From contig CBDCGV010000004.1 in the NCBI GenBank assembly GCA_965216955.1, positions 1 through 64,000 of the forward strand: 64,000 nt of DNA, given 5' to 3'. The notes beneath the pieces are model-generated. The model was not told the DNA's origin. It made no database searches and saw nothing but the letters and a program-made list of their open reading frames with translations. The stretch comes from CBDCGV01 sp965216955 (GTDB taxonomy: Bacteria; Bacteroidota; Bacteroidia; Chitinophagales; JADIYW01). Position 1 is the stretch's first letter; every line of letters begins with the position of its first letter. The position numbers were made by a program, and so were the translations under genes. Below, in pieces: positions 1-10,519 of the stretch.

Positions 1-2043
1 GTATCTTCAGGAGTTGAAAGTCTAATAAAGACACTGCCCGGTGTAATGAGCAATAATGAACTAACTTCTAACTACTCCGTTAGAGGGGGAAATTATGATG
101 AGAATCTTATCTATGTAAATGACTTTGAAATCTATAGACCATTATTGATAAGATCTGGGCAACAAGAAGGACTTAGCTTCATCAACCCAGATTTAGTAAG
201 ATCCATTAAATTTTCAGCAGGTGGTTTTGAGGCAAAATATGGAGATAAAATGTCTTCTGTTTTGAATATTAAATACAAACGTCCAAAAGCATTTAAAGGA
301 TCCGTAACTGCAAGTATTTTAGGAGTAAATACACATTTGGAAGGAGCTTCAAAAAACGAAAAGTTTAGTTTTTTGACCGGTATGAGATATAAATCAAATG
401 CCTACATTTTAGGAAGTTTAGATACCAAGGGAGAGTATAGCCCTCGATTTATAGATGTTCAAACAATGCTCAATTATCGTTTCAATGAGAAAGTAGAACT
501 GGAAGGTTTATTTAATTATGCTAACAATAGATACAATTTTATTCCTGAAGAACGAGTCACCACAACAGGAACAGTGAATCAAGTTTTACGATTTTCTGTT
601 TTCTTTGAAGGGCAAGAGCGAGATTTTTTCAACAATATTATGGGTGGATTAGCCCTTAAACTACAACCTAATAACAATCTAGGTCTTAAATTGATGGCTT
701 CCACATTTAAATTTGAAGAAGCTGAAAACTTTAATTTAATTGGTCAATATCGTTTAGATGAAATAGAAAGTGATTTTGGGAGTGATAACTTTGGAGAAGT
801 TAAAGCAACGCTTGGTGTTGGCACCTTTCACGATTGGGGAAGAAATGAATTAGAAGCTCAAGTCTCCAATTTTACTTTTAAAGGAAATGCCGCTTTTGGT
901 AAAAAACACCTATTTCAATGGGGAACTACTTTCCAACATGAAATGATTGAAGATCGACTTAGCGAATGGGAACGCGTGGATTCTGCAGGATTCTCAGTTC
1001 CATTTAGCAATGATGAGGTGCTTCTTTTTTCTGTTCTGAAATCGAAAATAGGTTTAAACAGTTGGCGTACACACGGATACATTCAAGATGAATGGGATTT
1101 ATCCTCCGACTCCGTTAATATGGTGCTTACAGGAGGTTTACGATATCATTACTGGAATGTCAATCGTGAGTTTTTATTTACGCCTAGATTTCAATTTGCT
1201 ATTGAACCCAATACAAAGAGAGATGTTGTATTTAGAATTGCCAGTGGTATGTATTGGCAACCACCTTTTTATAGAGAGATTAGAGATACCGTTGGAAACA
1301 TAAACGAGAATGTTAAAGCACAAAGATCTATACATGTTGTATTAGGAAATGATGTTTATTTTAATCTAAAAGGAAGGAATTTTAAATTCACTTCTGAAGC
1401 ATATTACAAGCATTTAACAAATTTAAACCCATATGAAATTGATGATGTACGTATTAGATATTATGGTGATAATTTAGCAAAGGGGTACGCTGTAGGCTTA
1501 GATTTTAGATTAGCTGGTGAATTTGTAAAAAGAACGGAGTCTTGGGTAAGTCTATCTGTTTTACATACTCAAGAAGACCTGCATGATGATTTTTATTTCA
1601 ATGAAAATGGAGATAGAATAGAACCAGGCTTTATTCCAAGGCCTACAGATCAACGGGTAAATTTAGGGTTGTACTTTTCAGATTATTTGACAAAAAAAGA
1701 AAATTTTAAAGTACATCTTACTTTTCTTTTTGGTTCTCGACTTCCCTTCGGTCCTCCTGATTTTAACAGATACAGAGATGTTCTTAGAATACCTCCTTAT
1801 AGAAGAGTGGATATTGGATTTTCTGCTTTGCTGCTAGACCCAGAAAAAAGACCGCTCAAAAACCCTAATAGTGTCTTTAGACATTTTGATAAAATATGGC
1901 TTAGTGCTGAGATATTCAATCTATTGGGAATATCAAATACCTTATCCTATGTGTGGATCAAAGACATTCAAAATAGGCAGTGGCCATTACCTAATTTTCT
2001 TACTTCAAGAAGGTTCAATGTAAAAATGCACATTGAATTTTAA
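1..2043 (+). CDS. TonB-dependent outer-membrane receptor, 5' end outside window
   Basis: The reading frame is open from the first base, so the gene starts upstream and about 680 residues are visible. The visible N-terminus is part of a TonB plug domain: LIKTLPGV, then SVRGGNYDENLIYVNDFEIY and a glycine-rich FEAKYGDKMSSVLNI stretch, typical of the plug end. The rest is rich in alternating aromatic beta-strands that would form the 22-strand barrel, and the protein ends in Phe as expected for barrel insertion. Such receptors import siderophores, cobalamin or glycans across the outer membrane using TonB energy. The substrate cannot be read from the sequence. It converges on the broken thioredoxin-like gene 11 bases downstream. 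Confidence 0.9.
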   Translation, partial: VSSGVESLIKTLPGVMSNNELTSNYSVRGGNYDENLIYVNDFEIYRPLLIRSGQQEGLSFINPDLVRSIKFSAGGFEAKYGDKMSSVLNIKYKRPKAFKGSVTASILGVNTHLEGASKNEKFSFLTGMRYKSNAYILGSLDTKGEYSPRFIDVQTMLNYRFNEKVELEGLFNYANNRYNFIPEERVTTTGTVNQVLRFSVFFEGQERDFFNNIMGGLALKLQPNNNLGLKLMASTFKFEEAENFNLIGQYRLDEIESDFGSDNFGEVKATLGVGTFHDWGRNELEAQVSNFTFKGNAAFGKKHLFQWGTTFQHEMIEDRLSEWERVDSAGFSVPFSNDEVLLFSVLKSKIGLNSWRTHGYIQDEWDLSSDSVNMVLTGGLRYHYWNVNREFLFTPRFQFAIEPNTKRDVVFRIASGMYWQPPFYREIRDTVGNINENVKAQRSIHVVLGNDVYFNLKGRNFKFTSEAYYKHLTNLNPYEIDDVRIRYYGDNLAKGYAVGLDFRLAGEFVKRTESWVSLSVLHTQEDLHDDFYFNENGDRIEPGFIPRPTDQRVNLGLYFSDYLTKKENFKVHLTFLFGSRLPFGPPDFNRYRDVLRIPPYRRVDIGFSALLLDPEKRPLKNPNSVFRHFDKIWLSAEIFNLLGISNTLSYVWIKDIQNRQWPLPNFLTSRRFNVKMHIEF

Positions 2044-2054
2044 ACATTAGTGCT

Positions 2055-2584
2055 TTATTCTTTGAGATTTTTTTCTAAAAATGAATCTATTTCTTTGAAA
2101 GATTTAGAAGATACTAGTTTTCCTTTTTCGTCTATTAAAAATTTACTTGGCACTTCAGTTACTCCATACTTTCTGGCTAATGGTGAAAGTATTACCAGTT
2201 TAGCATATTCAACAATCTGATATTTCCATGTAAACCCATAATTACTAGCCACTTTTTTTCCATCCATCGCCAGATTTTTCTAAAGCCACTGAAACAACCT
2301 CAAAGCCATTTGCCGATTTAAAATTTCTTCCGTTAAACTTGTTATACAATGCTACTAACTTAGGGGCCTCTTCCCTGCATGGACCACACCATGAACCCCA
2401 AAAATCTAACAAAACATAATGCCCTTTAAGGTGTTGATAAACTAAATGAACTACTATCAATTAATGTTGTTTGAAAATCAGGGGCGAAGTTATCTATTGC
2501 AACCTTTTTATCATTTAATGCCACTTTGTAAATGAGATAAGCAGCTAAAAAAGCTATAATGAGGTATGTAAAATTGAACTTCAT
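2055..2584 (-). pseudogene. TlpA-like membrane-anchored thioredoxin, two frameshifts
   Basis: Three overlapping frames join into one protein of about 175 residues. An N-terminal membrane anchor (MKFNFTYLIIAFLAAYLIYK) is followed by DNFAPDFQTTLID, the redox motif FWGSWCGPCREEAPKL, and a thioredoxin-fold C-terminus with the cis-Pro region YGVTEVPSKFLIDEKGKL. Family members reduce disulfides in the periplasm, often for cytochrome c maturation. Frame breaks lie near 2430 (one extra base) and in a run of seven T at 2252-2258 (one extra base). Removing both gives 528 bases, a whole number of codons. All key residues survive, so this may be a sequence error rather than real decay. The start is the ATG at 2584, which begins the membrane anchor. 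Confidence 0.75.
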
Positions 2585-2675
2585 AATAATTTGAATAGCA
2601 ATAAAACGAAAAGAGTTCAAAAAAGTAACTTTTACGTATCTTTAATCAACTTTATTAATTAAGAATAAATCTATC

Positions 2676-3700
2676 ATGAAAAATCTGGCGATCTGTTTTG
2701 CAACTATTAGTTTTTTTATTTCCTCATGCGTCTTAAACCCTAATCCAGACGTTATGCCTTACGATGGAGATACTGCAGACTGGATGCAAGATATGCTTAG
2801 TTCAAGAACTGGACAGAGTATTACTTTAAAAGACATTTGTATTCCTCGATCTCATGATGCTGGAATGTATATTTTAAGGAATTGTACAGTTGGAGCAAAT
2901 GCTTGTAATACACAAACTCAGCACAAAGAATTATTGATCAATTAGAAGATGGAATAAGAAATTTTGATGTTCGCCCTTTTCGACAAGGTTCTACTTATTT
3001 TGTACATCACTCTCAAAATGCGGACAATTAGGATGTAAAGGTGATCTTTTAGGAAATATACTTAATCAAGTAAATGCATTTTTAGACCAGCATAATGAGT
3101 TGGTAATTTTTGAATTAGGACATTTTTGCAATACTAGCGCCGATGATGAAGGGTTACTGAATTTGATTAACAACACACTTGGTGATAAAGTTTTTAAACA
3201 AGAAGCAAGTAATAACAATTCGAGTTTTTTAAACTTGCAATTGGCTAATGTTTTAGATCCAAATAATAGTACTGGAAAAATTATTCTTTTATACGATGGT
3301 GTTTCGAATTCAGGCGCTTTAAGAGCTCAAGGAATTTTCTCCCATTCTTTTATTTCAAGAGCTGGTAGTTATGCTAATGCTCAAAACTTCGATGACATGA
3401 AATCTGACCAATTAAGCAAATACCTTAATTTTAATCAAGGAAGTAATAGTATTTTGAGTTTTTCATGGACACTTACTATGGATACGGAATTAGCTGTTTC
3501 ATGCGCGCTTAATCCAAGTGCTAAAACTATAGCAGACATGGCTAATCAAGCGAATAGTCCAATTAAAGTCTTCAGTTACCGATTGGATCAATGATGGCAC
3601 ATTTGCTAAGAACAAGATCCCAAATGTTTTGTCAGTCGATTTCTGTGATAAATTTGTAACAGAACAATGCATACGCATTACCAATCTAAATCTAGATTAG
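2676..3700 (+). pseudogene. PI-PLC X-domain-like lipoprotein, three frameshifts
   Basis: The first frame starts with a lipoprotein signal (ISFFISSC, lipid Cys at residue 18) and continues with ICIPRSHDAGMY, which resembles the first catalytic-His strand of phosphatidylinositol-specific phospholipase C X domains. Reading across a break near 2917 gives GIRNFDVRPF and YFVHHS, resembling the second His strand. After another break near 3020 come LVIFELGHF and KIILLYDG barrel strands. A last break near 3580 leads to WINDGTF and VLSVDFCDKF. Net correction of one base gives 1026 bases, or 341 residues. The likely role is a TIM-barrel phosphodiesterase on the cell surface or in the periplasm; the substrate is unknown. 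Whether the breaks are real is unclear, because both neighbours are also broken. Confidence 0.65.
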
Positions 3701-3817
3701 GAAAAAACTATTACCCCTATTTTATTACGGAAGAGGCAAAACTTATAACGTACTAATAGTTATACAGCTAAAATTTTATATCTTAAAAGTATCTGCTAAT
3801 ATTGACATGAGATATAA

Positions 3818-5896
3818 ATGAAGCTTCTCTATTTCAAATTATTTTTTTCTCTATCTAATTATCACTTCTAACTCATTTAGTCAGATAAATCCAAAAGATG
3901 TTACAATAATTAGAGAATGAATGGGGGGGTGCCGCATATATATGGTAACACAGATGCAGATGCAGCTTATGGTCTAGCTTGGGCACATTCAGAAGACAAT
4001 TTCAAGGACATCCAGTTAAGTATGCTTGCTGTTTAAAGGATTACTTGGTCGTGTGGAAGGTGTCGACGGGGTCATTTTTGATTATGCATTAAAGTTCTTA
4101 TCCATAGGACACATTAGTTGAATCTAGATATGAAAAAGATTTATCTCCTGAATTTAGAAAAGTCATCGAAGGATATACTCAAGCACTAAATGATTATGCC
4201 TCACATTACCCAAAGGAGATTTTGAAAAAAAAAGGCCTTCCCTATTACCCCTAAGGATATAATAAAGGGATATACCCTTAATACTTCTCTTATGGCAGGT
4301 TTAGGGTTGGCCCTAAAAACCGTTAGAGAAGACAATATCGATACTTATTTTAGTGTAAATGATGTTGGATCAAATGCGATGGCCATTGCCCCCAAACGTA
4401 TGGAGGATAATAAAGGTTATTTATTGATAAACTCCCATCAACCCAATGAAGGCAGGTTTGCCTGGTATGAAGCGCATGTGCACAGTAATGAAGGATGGGA
4501 AATGATTGGAGGAATATTTCCAGGAGGAATATCAATTTTTGTAGGAAGTAATCCAAATTTGGGATGGGCACACACTTTTAATTATCACAACTTTGGAGAT
4601 ATTTATTTGCTAGAAATAAATCCAGAAAACAAAAACCAATATAAGTATGATAATGAATGGAGGAATTTTGAAAAAGATAAGACGCGCCTAGTTGTAAAGC
4701 TATTGGGGATACCCATACCTATTGGAAAGAAGCTTTTCAATTCTGCTTATGGTCCTGTTTTTAAAACAAAGCACGGTGTATATGCCTTTCGGTTTCCCGG
4801 TTATACAGACATAAGAGCTGCAGAACAGTGGTTTAAGATGAATAAAGCAAAAAATCTTGAAGAATTTGAAGCCGCTTTAAAAATGAGGGCTGTTCCATTG
4901 TTTAACACGATTTATTCTGATAAAGAAGGAAATATATTGTATCACTCCGGAGGAAAAATCCCAGTAAGAGATACCAGCCTAAACTGGAGTTACCCTATAA
5001 CTTCTAATTCTTCTAAACATAAATGGACAGAAATTCTTCCATACAAAGCAATGCCAACAATCATTAATCCTTCTTGCGGCTATGTATTTAATTGTAATAA
5101 TACTCCTTTAATTGCAAGTGGCGGAACCTGTAATTGGGATGGAGATTTCATTGGTCTTCAGCGCTTTAATTACAATAGAGGACAACAGTTTGATATTATG
5201 TTAAAAAACCGAAATGGCAAGTTTACCGAAGCATTTTTAGACTCCGTCAAGTTCAATACCGGTTATACAAAAAATGGCATTTACTCAACAAAGTTTAAAG
5301 CACTTCTCAATTTAGATGAAAGTAAATATCCTGAAATAGCCGACGCTATAAAAAAACTCAAAACCTGGGATTTACAAGGAGGAGTTGACAATAAAGATGC
5401 CGCTTTAGTGATGGTTGCTCACGATTTTTTACGACAAAAACTAAATGTAACATTTGGCTTTTTAATGGTTAGAGAAGAAAACATAAGTGACGAAGATGCC
5501 GTGTGGGCTATAAAAAAAGCCAAGAAGTTTTTAATAAGAAAACATGGATCCATAGATGTCCCTTTAGGTGAGGTACAACGAATTATAAAAGGCGACAAAA
5601 GCTTCCCCGCTGATGGACTAAGAGAAGTTCCACGTGCTATGGATACTAAGTTATACAAAAAAAGAAAAGGCATTTTTAAAGTGGTTGGTGGAGATGGATA
5701 TATTCAAGTAGTTCGTTTTTCAAAAGATAATGTAGAGATTAAAAGTATCAATATATATGGTGCTTCGTCAAATGAAAAGAGTCCCCATTATAATGACCAA
5801 ATGGAGTTATTTGTAAAGCGCCAATACAAAAGCATGACCTTTGACAAGCAACAATTATTAAAAGAAGCCAAAAGTGTTTATCACCCAGGAGAATAA
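3818..5896 (+). pseudogene. Penicillin acylase family Ntn-hydrolase (S45), N-terminal part frameshifted
   Basis: From about 4234 to the stop the frame is intact and encodes a long S45-family protein. It contains the Ntn nucleophile region NDVGSNAMAIAP (Ser codon at 4370) and HVHSNEGWEMIGGIFPGG, GWAHTFNYHNFGDIY and FNCNNTP motifs. The family cleaves amide bonds of penicillins, acyl-homoserine lactones or related acyl amides after self-cleavage at that Ser. The first 420 bases carry the alpha-chain start (signal peptide ending SFSQ, VPHIYGNTDADAAYGLAWAH, GLLGRVEGVDG) broken by about six one-base insertions near 3860, 3916, 3923-3929 (run of seven G), 4032, 4110 and 4225-4233 (run of nine A). 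Removing six bases gives 691 codons, close to the usual family length. The homopolymer sites suggest sequencing error; otherwise this is a recent pseudogene. Confidence 0.8.
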
Positions 5897-5916
5897 GTTA
5901 GCCTTTCTAATTACTG

Positions 5917-7092
5917 TTAAAAAGCTTCTAGAATTTCGATATAAAAACCATTAGTCCCATCTCTGCTGCGAGCATAGTCTAAACGAATAGAAGTATTGGT
6001 GTTTTTATCTAATTTATATCTAATCCCTCCACCAAATGAGGCTTTTAAAGCTTTAAGCTCTATATTTTTAAATTTGTCATAAACATCACCGGAAGCCACA
6101 AAGGTTGCTCCAGTGAATCGTTTCCATATCGGGAATCGATACTCGAGCTGTGTTTCAAAAGCATTTAAGTCTCGATATCTCCCATTTGAATAACCCCGCA
6201 TTGAACTACTACCGCCAATCGAAGACAGCTCCTGAAACGGTACCTTACCAAAACTATTATAGGTTTTAATTTGCCAGCCCAAAGTATGTTTATCTGATTT
6301 CGGACTTATAAAATGTCGATAATCCAACTCCAAACTAAAATTGTTGTGCGTACTACCAAATATCTCAGTATAAATGGAAGGTTCTACTTCTATAGAAAAT
6401 CCTCTAGAGCTTCCTAACTTGTTATTTCTCTTATCGTATTTCAACATGCCAATAAGTCCTGAATTTCTATACCCTTCTCTCCCATACACTTGTTCGTTAT
6501 CTATAATTCCATTGACCGCATAATCTGTCATAAAGTAATTATTGAAACTATATCCAATCCCCGCCCAAAAATTAGGCTTTATTTCTTTAGCTGGTAAAAA
6601 TTTAAATTGAATGCTCTTTCCTGAGTATTCTTCACTATCTTGCTCAGAAGAATTGCTTCCAAATCCGTAAAAACTTGAAGGCACGGACTCATAAACAAAC
6701 TTGCTTCTTACAAAGATCTTATCATTAAAAAAATATCCTTTCCAATCTAATTTAGATTTTATCTGTCCATTAAAAGAATAAGAGATCACCGCATCAATAT
6801 TAGAAGGCGTACTTATGGTATCTCCTTTGGGTCTAAATAATAACTGGCTTGCAAAATTCAATTTCAACTTTGTTTCAGGAGCATAAGAGATTACAGGAAT
6901 TGCCAAAAAGATCCAATTCTTCTTTTCAGAAAATTCCAGATAATTTGAAATTTTTTCAAAAAAGGTTTTATTCTTTGTTAAAGACAATGTTTCCACTTCT
7001 GAAATATCATCTTGTTGAGCGCATAGATCATTTGATGCGATTATACACCACATCAATATGAAGGGGAGCAACATACTTCGCATACTTTCCAT
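5917..7092 (-). CDS. BamA/TamA-like outer-membrane beta-barrel protein (Omp85 barrel only)
   Basis: The 391-residue protein has a signal peptide ending near DLCAQQ and then a C-terminal barrel of the bacterial surface antigen (D15) type. The segment IGGSSSMRGYSNGRYRD holds the RGY version of the conserved loop-6 motif of Omp85 barrels, and the chain ends EILEAF with the terminal Phe used for barrel recognition. It is much shorter than BamA and no POTRA repeats are evident before the barrel, so it is not the essential BamA. Related short proteins are often annotated as BamA/TamA family outer-membrane proteins of unknown cargo. It converges with the acylase gene and stands alone otherwise. Confidence 0.75.
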   Translation of the reverse strand: MESMRSMLLPFILMWCIIASNDLCAQQDDISEVETLSLTKNKTFFEKISNYLEFSEKKNWIFLAIPVISYAPETKLKLNFASQLLFRPKGDTISTPSNIDAVISYSFNGQIKSKLDWKGYFFNDKIFVRSKFVYESVPSSFYGFGSNSSEQDSEEYSGKSIQFKFLPAKEIKPNFWAGIGYSFNNYFMTDYAVNGIIDNEQVYGREGYRNSGLIGMLKYDKRNNKLGSSRGFSIEVEPSIYTEIFGSTHNNFSLELDYRHFISPKSDKHTLGWQIKTYNSFGKVPFQELSSIGGSSSMRGYSNGRYRDLNAFETQLEYRFPIWKRFTGATFVASGDVYDKFKNIELKALKASFGGGIRYKLDKNTNTSIRLDYARSRDGTNGFYIEILEAF

Positions 7093-7140
7093 AAAGATCT
7101 AAAGATCAACGAAAAAGTAGCAAACTATATTATAGGATAC

Positions 7141-8346
7141 TTAATCTATTATTTCCACCAATGTGGATTGTGCAATACCTGCCCCGGCACAGATGGTAGC
7201 AATGCCGCGTTTCATCCCTTTTTCACGGAGATTTGAAAGTAACGTTCCAACTAAAATCCCCCCTGTTGCACCTAAAGGATGCCCCATGGCAATGGCACCG
7301 CCATTTATATTAACTTGATTACCATTTAGGTTAAAGGTCTTCTTAAACTTTAATGGAACAGCCGCAAAAGACTCATTCACCTCAAACAAATCAATATCCT
7401 CTATTTTCAGGTTTTTATTTGCTAATAGTTTTTGGGTTGCATCCACCACACCTGTTAACATTATCATAGGGTTTACAGCCGTTGAAGCAAAGCCAGATAA
7501 TCTAGCAATCGGTTTCCACCCATTTTGCAATCCAATTTCCTTATTCCCCAATAATAAGAGCGATGCTGCATCACTTATTCCTGGCGACGTTCCAACACTA
7601 TGTAATGATTTAAAGTCATCTAACTTTAATGCCGATTGAATGAAAGCTCTTGCCTTGTCAAACTTCGTGTTTTCAAATAGTGGTGGTAGTGCAGCCATTT
7701 TTTCAATAGAGAGATTATTTCGAATTAACTCATCCTTCTCCAATAAGACCCCACTTTCTTTTTCAACTTTAATAGTAAACGAATCAAACAACCCCTTCTG
7801 CCATGCTAAACTCGAATTTTGATGAGAACTTAAGGCATAATCATCCAATTCTTGTTTTGAAAAACGCTCTATATTAGCCACTATATCTGCAGCTAATCCC
7901 ATATGAATAAAACCCGTTTTTTTACTCACTTCTTTATCAGCAAACCATGGGCCGTTATCAGAAAACATGGGTACTCTAGACATAGACTCTACTCCACCAG
8001 CAACTGCACAGCTGCAACTTCCTATCATAATTTTCATAGCTGCCGTTTGTATAGCTTCTAGCCCTGACGTACAAAAACTACTTACTGTTACACCATTACC
8101 GACACTGTTCCAATTGGCATAAAGCGATGCTATTTTAGCAATATTTGCCCCTTGTTCTCCAGTTACCGTATTCGTGCCAATTACAACCTCTTCAACCAAT
8201 GAGGTATCTAATTGATTTCTATTTTTTACGGCATCAAAAACCGTTTTTAATAGTTCTACTGGTCTAACATCTTTAAGTGCCCCTTTTTCTGCATGACCCC
8301 TTCCTCTCGGAGTCTTTACTACATCATAGATATATGCCTCTTTCAT
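7141..8346 (-). CDS. Acetyl-CoA acyltransferase (thiolase, FadA/AtoB type)
   Basis: The 401-residue length fits the classical thiolase family. The acylated Cys is C92 in SSFCTSGLEAI, the proton-relay His is H356 in AMGHPLGATGG, and the second Cys is C386 in TICAGAGIAQ; EVNESFAAVPL is the usual NEAFA element. The enzyme cleaves 3-ketoacyl-CoA in beta-oxidation or condenses two acetyl-CoA. It lies 15 bases downstream of an aldehyde dehydrogenase on the same strand, and a DUF4442 hot-dog protein is first in the group. This context favours fatty-acid or aldehyde catabolism. No partner hydratase/dehydrogenase gene is in the window. Confidence 0.93.
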   Translation of the reverse strand: MKEAYIYDVVKTPRGRGHAEKGALKDVRPVELLKTVFDAVKNRNQLDTSLVEEVVIGTNTVTGEQGANIAKIASLYANWNSVGNGVTVSSFCTSGLEAIQTAAMKIMIGSCSCAVAGGVESMSRVPMFSDNGPWFADKEVSKKTGFIHMGLAADIVANIERFSKQELDDYALSSHQNSSLAWQKGLFDSFTIKVEKESGVLLEKDELIRNNLSIEKMAALPPLFENTKFDKARAFIQSALKLDDFKSLHSVGTSPGISDAASLLLLGNKEIGLQNGWKPIARLSGFASTAVNPMIMLTGVVDATQKLLANKNLKIEDIDLFEVNESFAAVPLKFKKTFNLNGNQVNINGGAIAMGHPLGATGGILVGTLLSNLREKGMKRGIATICAGAGIAQSTLVEIID

Positions 8347-8361
8347 TATTTATATTGTATT

Positions 8362-9897
8362 TTAACTTGTTGGCTTTTGAATAGCTCCAGCTCCATCGAT
8401 TTGAATCCATGTTGTCTTTATATTTGAATATTTATCCAAGGCATATAAAGACTTGTCTTTTCCACCAAAACCAGATTGCTTAAACCCGCCAAAAGGCATT
8501 GCATATGTTGTTCCTTCCCAATTATTGACCCATATTGTTCCGGCTTTAATGGCTTTGGCCATTCGATGTGCTTTAGAAAGATCGCTCGTCCATAACCCTG
8601 CATTTAATCCATAAATGGTGTCATTAGCAATTTTAACAGCCTCTTTTTCATCTTTAAAAGTAATTATTGAAATAACAGGGCCGAATATTTCTTCTTGAGC
8701 CAAGGACATCTCATTTTTAACCCCTGTAAAAATTGCAGGTTGCATATACAACTGGCCCAGTTCTTCTAATGTTTGATGTCCTCCAAATACTAAATTTCCT
8801 CCTTGCGATTTTCCCATAGAAATACACGCTTCAATTTTTTCAAATTGTTGGTTATCAATAATAGGGCCCATTTTAGAAGAAGCATCTAAAGGATGTCCAA
8901 CGGTTATTTTCCGAGTCATCTCTTTGAGCCAATCTACTACCTGATCTTTAACACTTTCTTGTATCAATAACCGAGAGCCTGCGACACACATAGCTCCGGA
9001 ATTGAAAAAGATGCTAAATGCCGCTTGTTTTGCAGCGAATTCTAAATCATACGCATCTTCAAAAATAATATTAGGGGATTTCCCTCCGGTTTCTGCCGAA
9101 ACGCGCTTCATATTGCTTTGACCAGCATATTGAAGTAATAATTTAGCCACTCCTGTAGAGCCCGTGAAACTGATAGCGTCAACATCATCATGCAACGCGA
9201 GTGCTTTCCCAGCTGTTTCTCCAAAGCCAGGAACAACATTTAAAACTCCCTCAGGTAATCCTGCTTCTAACGCTAATGAAGCCAGTTTTATAGCCGTAAT
9301 TGGTGTTTGTTCTGCTGGTTTAAGCACAACTGAATTTCCCATGGCAAGTGCTGGAACAATCTTCCAAGCAGCCATCATCATTGGAAAGTTCCAAGGGGTA
9401 ATTGCTCCCACAACTCCAAGAGGTTCTCTTGTAATCATCCCAACCGCGTCATGAGCTGTATTGGCTACTTGCCCATAAATTTTATCAATCCCTTCAGCAT
9501 AAAACCGAACTGTATCTAAGCAATGATGAATATCAATAGTAGAACTATATCTAATAGGTTTTCCGGTATCTAATGTTTCCAATAAAGAGAGCTCTTCCCT
9601 ATTCTTCTCAATTAAATCTGCCCATTTATGTAGAATTTTTTTCTTGTGTTTTGGAGAAGTATTTGCCCAAACTCCCTTTTCAAACTTTTCACGCGCAATT
9701 TTAACAGCACGGTCAATATCTTCTTTATTCCCCGCCGAAAAAGTGCCAATTTCTTCGTCATTAATAGGACTTATATTGCTATAAGTTGCAGAGTCGAGTG
9801 CGTCAGCATACTTCCCATCTATTAAACATTGTTTTGAAAAAGAAAGTCTTTTAAGCTTCTCTTCATAGTTTTCTCTTGAAAGTAAATTAGGTTTCAT
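8362..9897 (-). CDS. NAD(P)-dependent aldehyde dehydrogenase (betaine/gamma-glutamyl-aminobutyraldehyde type)
   Basis: The 511-residue protein is a complete class 1/2-like aldehyde dehydrogenase. TPWNFPMMMAAWKI carries the catalytic Asn (N170), FTGSTGVAK is the cofactor loop, VSAETGGKSPNIIF has the general base E269, and FFNSGAMCVAGSRL has the nucleophile C304. The C-terminal WVNNWEGTTYAMPFGGFKQSG motif is typical of enzymes acting on amino-aldehydes or small aldehydes. It oxidises an aldehyde to the acid in the cytoplasm. It is co-directional with the thiolase (15 bases apart) and lies 68 bases after the DUF4442 gene. The exact substrate is not predictable. Confidence 0.92.
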   Translation of the reverse strand: MKPNLLSRENYEEKLKRLSFSKQCLIDGKYADALDSATYSNISPINDEEIGTFSAGNKEDIDRAVKIAREKFEKGVWANTSPKHKKKILHKWADLIEKNREELSLLETLDTGKPIRYSSTIDIHHCLDTVRFYAEGIDKIYGQVANTAHDAVGMITREPLGVVGAITPWNFPMMMAAWKIVPALAMGNSVVLKPAEQTPITAIKLASLALEAGLPEGVLNVVPGFGETAGKALALHDDVDAISFTGSTGVAKLLLQYAGQSNMKRVSAETGGKSPNIIFEDAYDLEFAAKQAAFSIFFNSGAMCVAGSRLLIQESVKDQVVDWLKEMTRKITVGHPLDASSKMGPIIDNQQFEKIEACISMGKSQGGNLVFGGHQTLEELGQLYMQPAIFTGVKNEMSLAQEEIFGPVISIITFKDEKEAVKIANDTIYGLNAGLWTSDLSKAHRMAKAIKAGTIWVNNWEGTTYAMPFGGFKQSGFGGKDKSLYALDKYSNIKTTWIQIDGAGAIQKPTS

Positions 9898-9965
9898 ACT
9901 AACAAAGGAAACAAGTTTTTATGAAATTTGTGTCCTATTATGCAAAGAAGGACATTCAAACAATA

Positions 9966-10490
9966 TTAAGAAGCCTTTTTATTCATTCTTTTTGCCTTTT
10001 TCTCATTGTAAAAGTTCTTATCTGCGATATAAATAACTTTATCTACTTCTGCATAAACTTTTCCACTCTTATCAACTAAGTCAACCTTTAAAATGTAATC
10101 CTTTTCCCCAAGGCCAGCTACATCGTGCTTAATTTCATCTAACAACTTATCTGTTAAAATAAAGTCTGCATATAAAGTTGTGTTCGCAGGTTTTTTAAAG
10201 CGAATGGTTGCAGACTTATCCCAAATAACATAGGCTGAACCTAGAATATTAATCAGTTGAACCATGTAAATTCCGTCGACCGCACTGTACATATGTCCTC
10301 CATAAATTGTTCCTACATAATTTTTGGTACGCAGATTTAGGGGAAGCCTAATTTTCACCTCTTTTAGATCTGGACTTATGGTAACTATTCTTCCACCTGT
10401 TCTTCTATACATAGGTGAAATATTGAAAAAAAGTTTGAACATTCTATCTTTTCCAATTAAATCAATTACTCGTTTTACCATCGCACTCAT
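9966..10490 (-). CDS. DUF4442 hot-dog fold protein, probable acyl-CoA thioesterase
   Basis: About 174 residues match the DUF4442 branch of the hot-dog thioesterase superfamily: a region RLPLNLRTKNYVGTIYGGHM with the glycine-His segment that precedes the central helix, then YMVQLINILG, and the strand WDKSATIRFKKPA. Family members are thought to hydrolyse or bind acyl-CoA. The frame can be extended to a TTG at 10520, but the first ATG is at 10490 (MSAMVKR), and the upstream palindrome at 10520-10545 would then sit in the leader, so the ATG is preferred. It heads the group with aldehyde dehydrogenase and thiolase. Confidence 0.75.
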   Translation of the reverse strand: MSAMVKRVIDLIGKDRMFKLFFNISPMYRRTGGRIVTISPDLKEVKIRLPLNLRTKNYVGTIYGGHMYSAVDGIYMVQLINILGSAYVIWDKSATIRFKKPANTTLYADFILTDKLLDEIKHDVAGLGEKDYILKVDLVDKSGKVYAEVDKVIYIADKNFYNEKKAKRMNKKAS

Positions 10491-10519
10491 AGTGATAATT
10501 TTATTAGTCAAAATAGACA

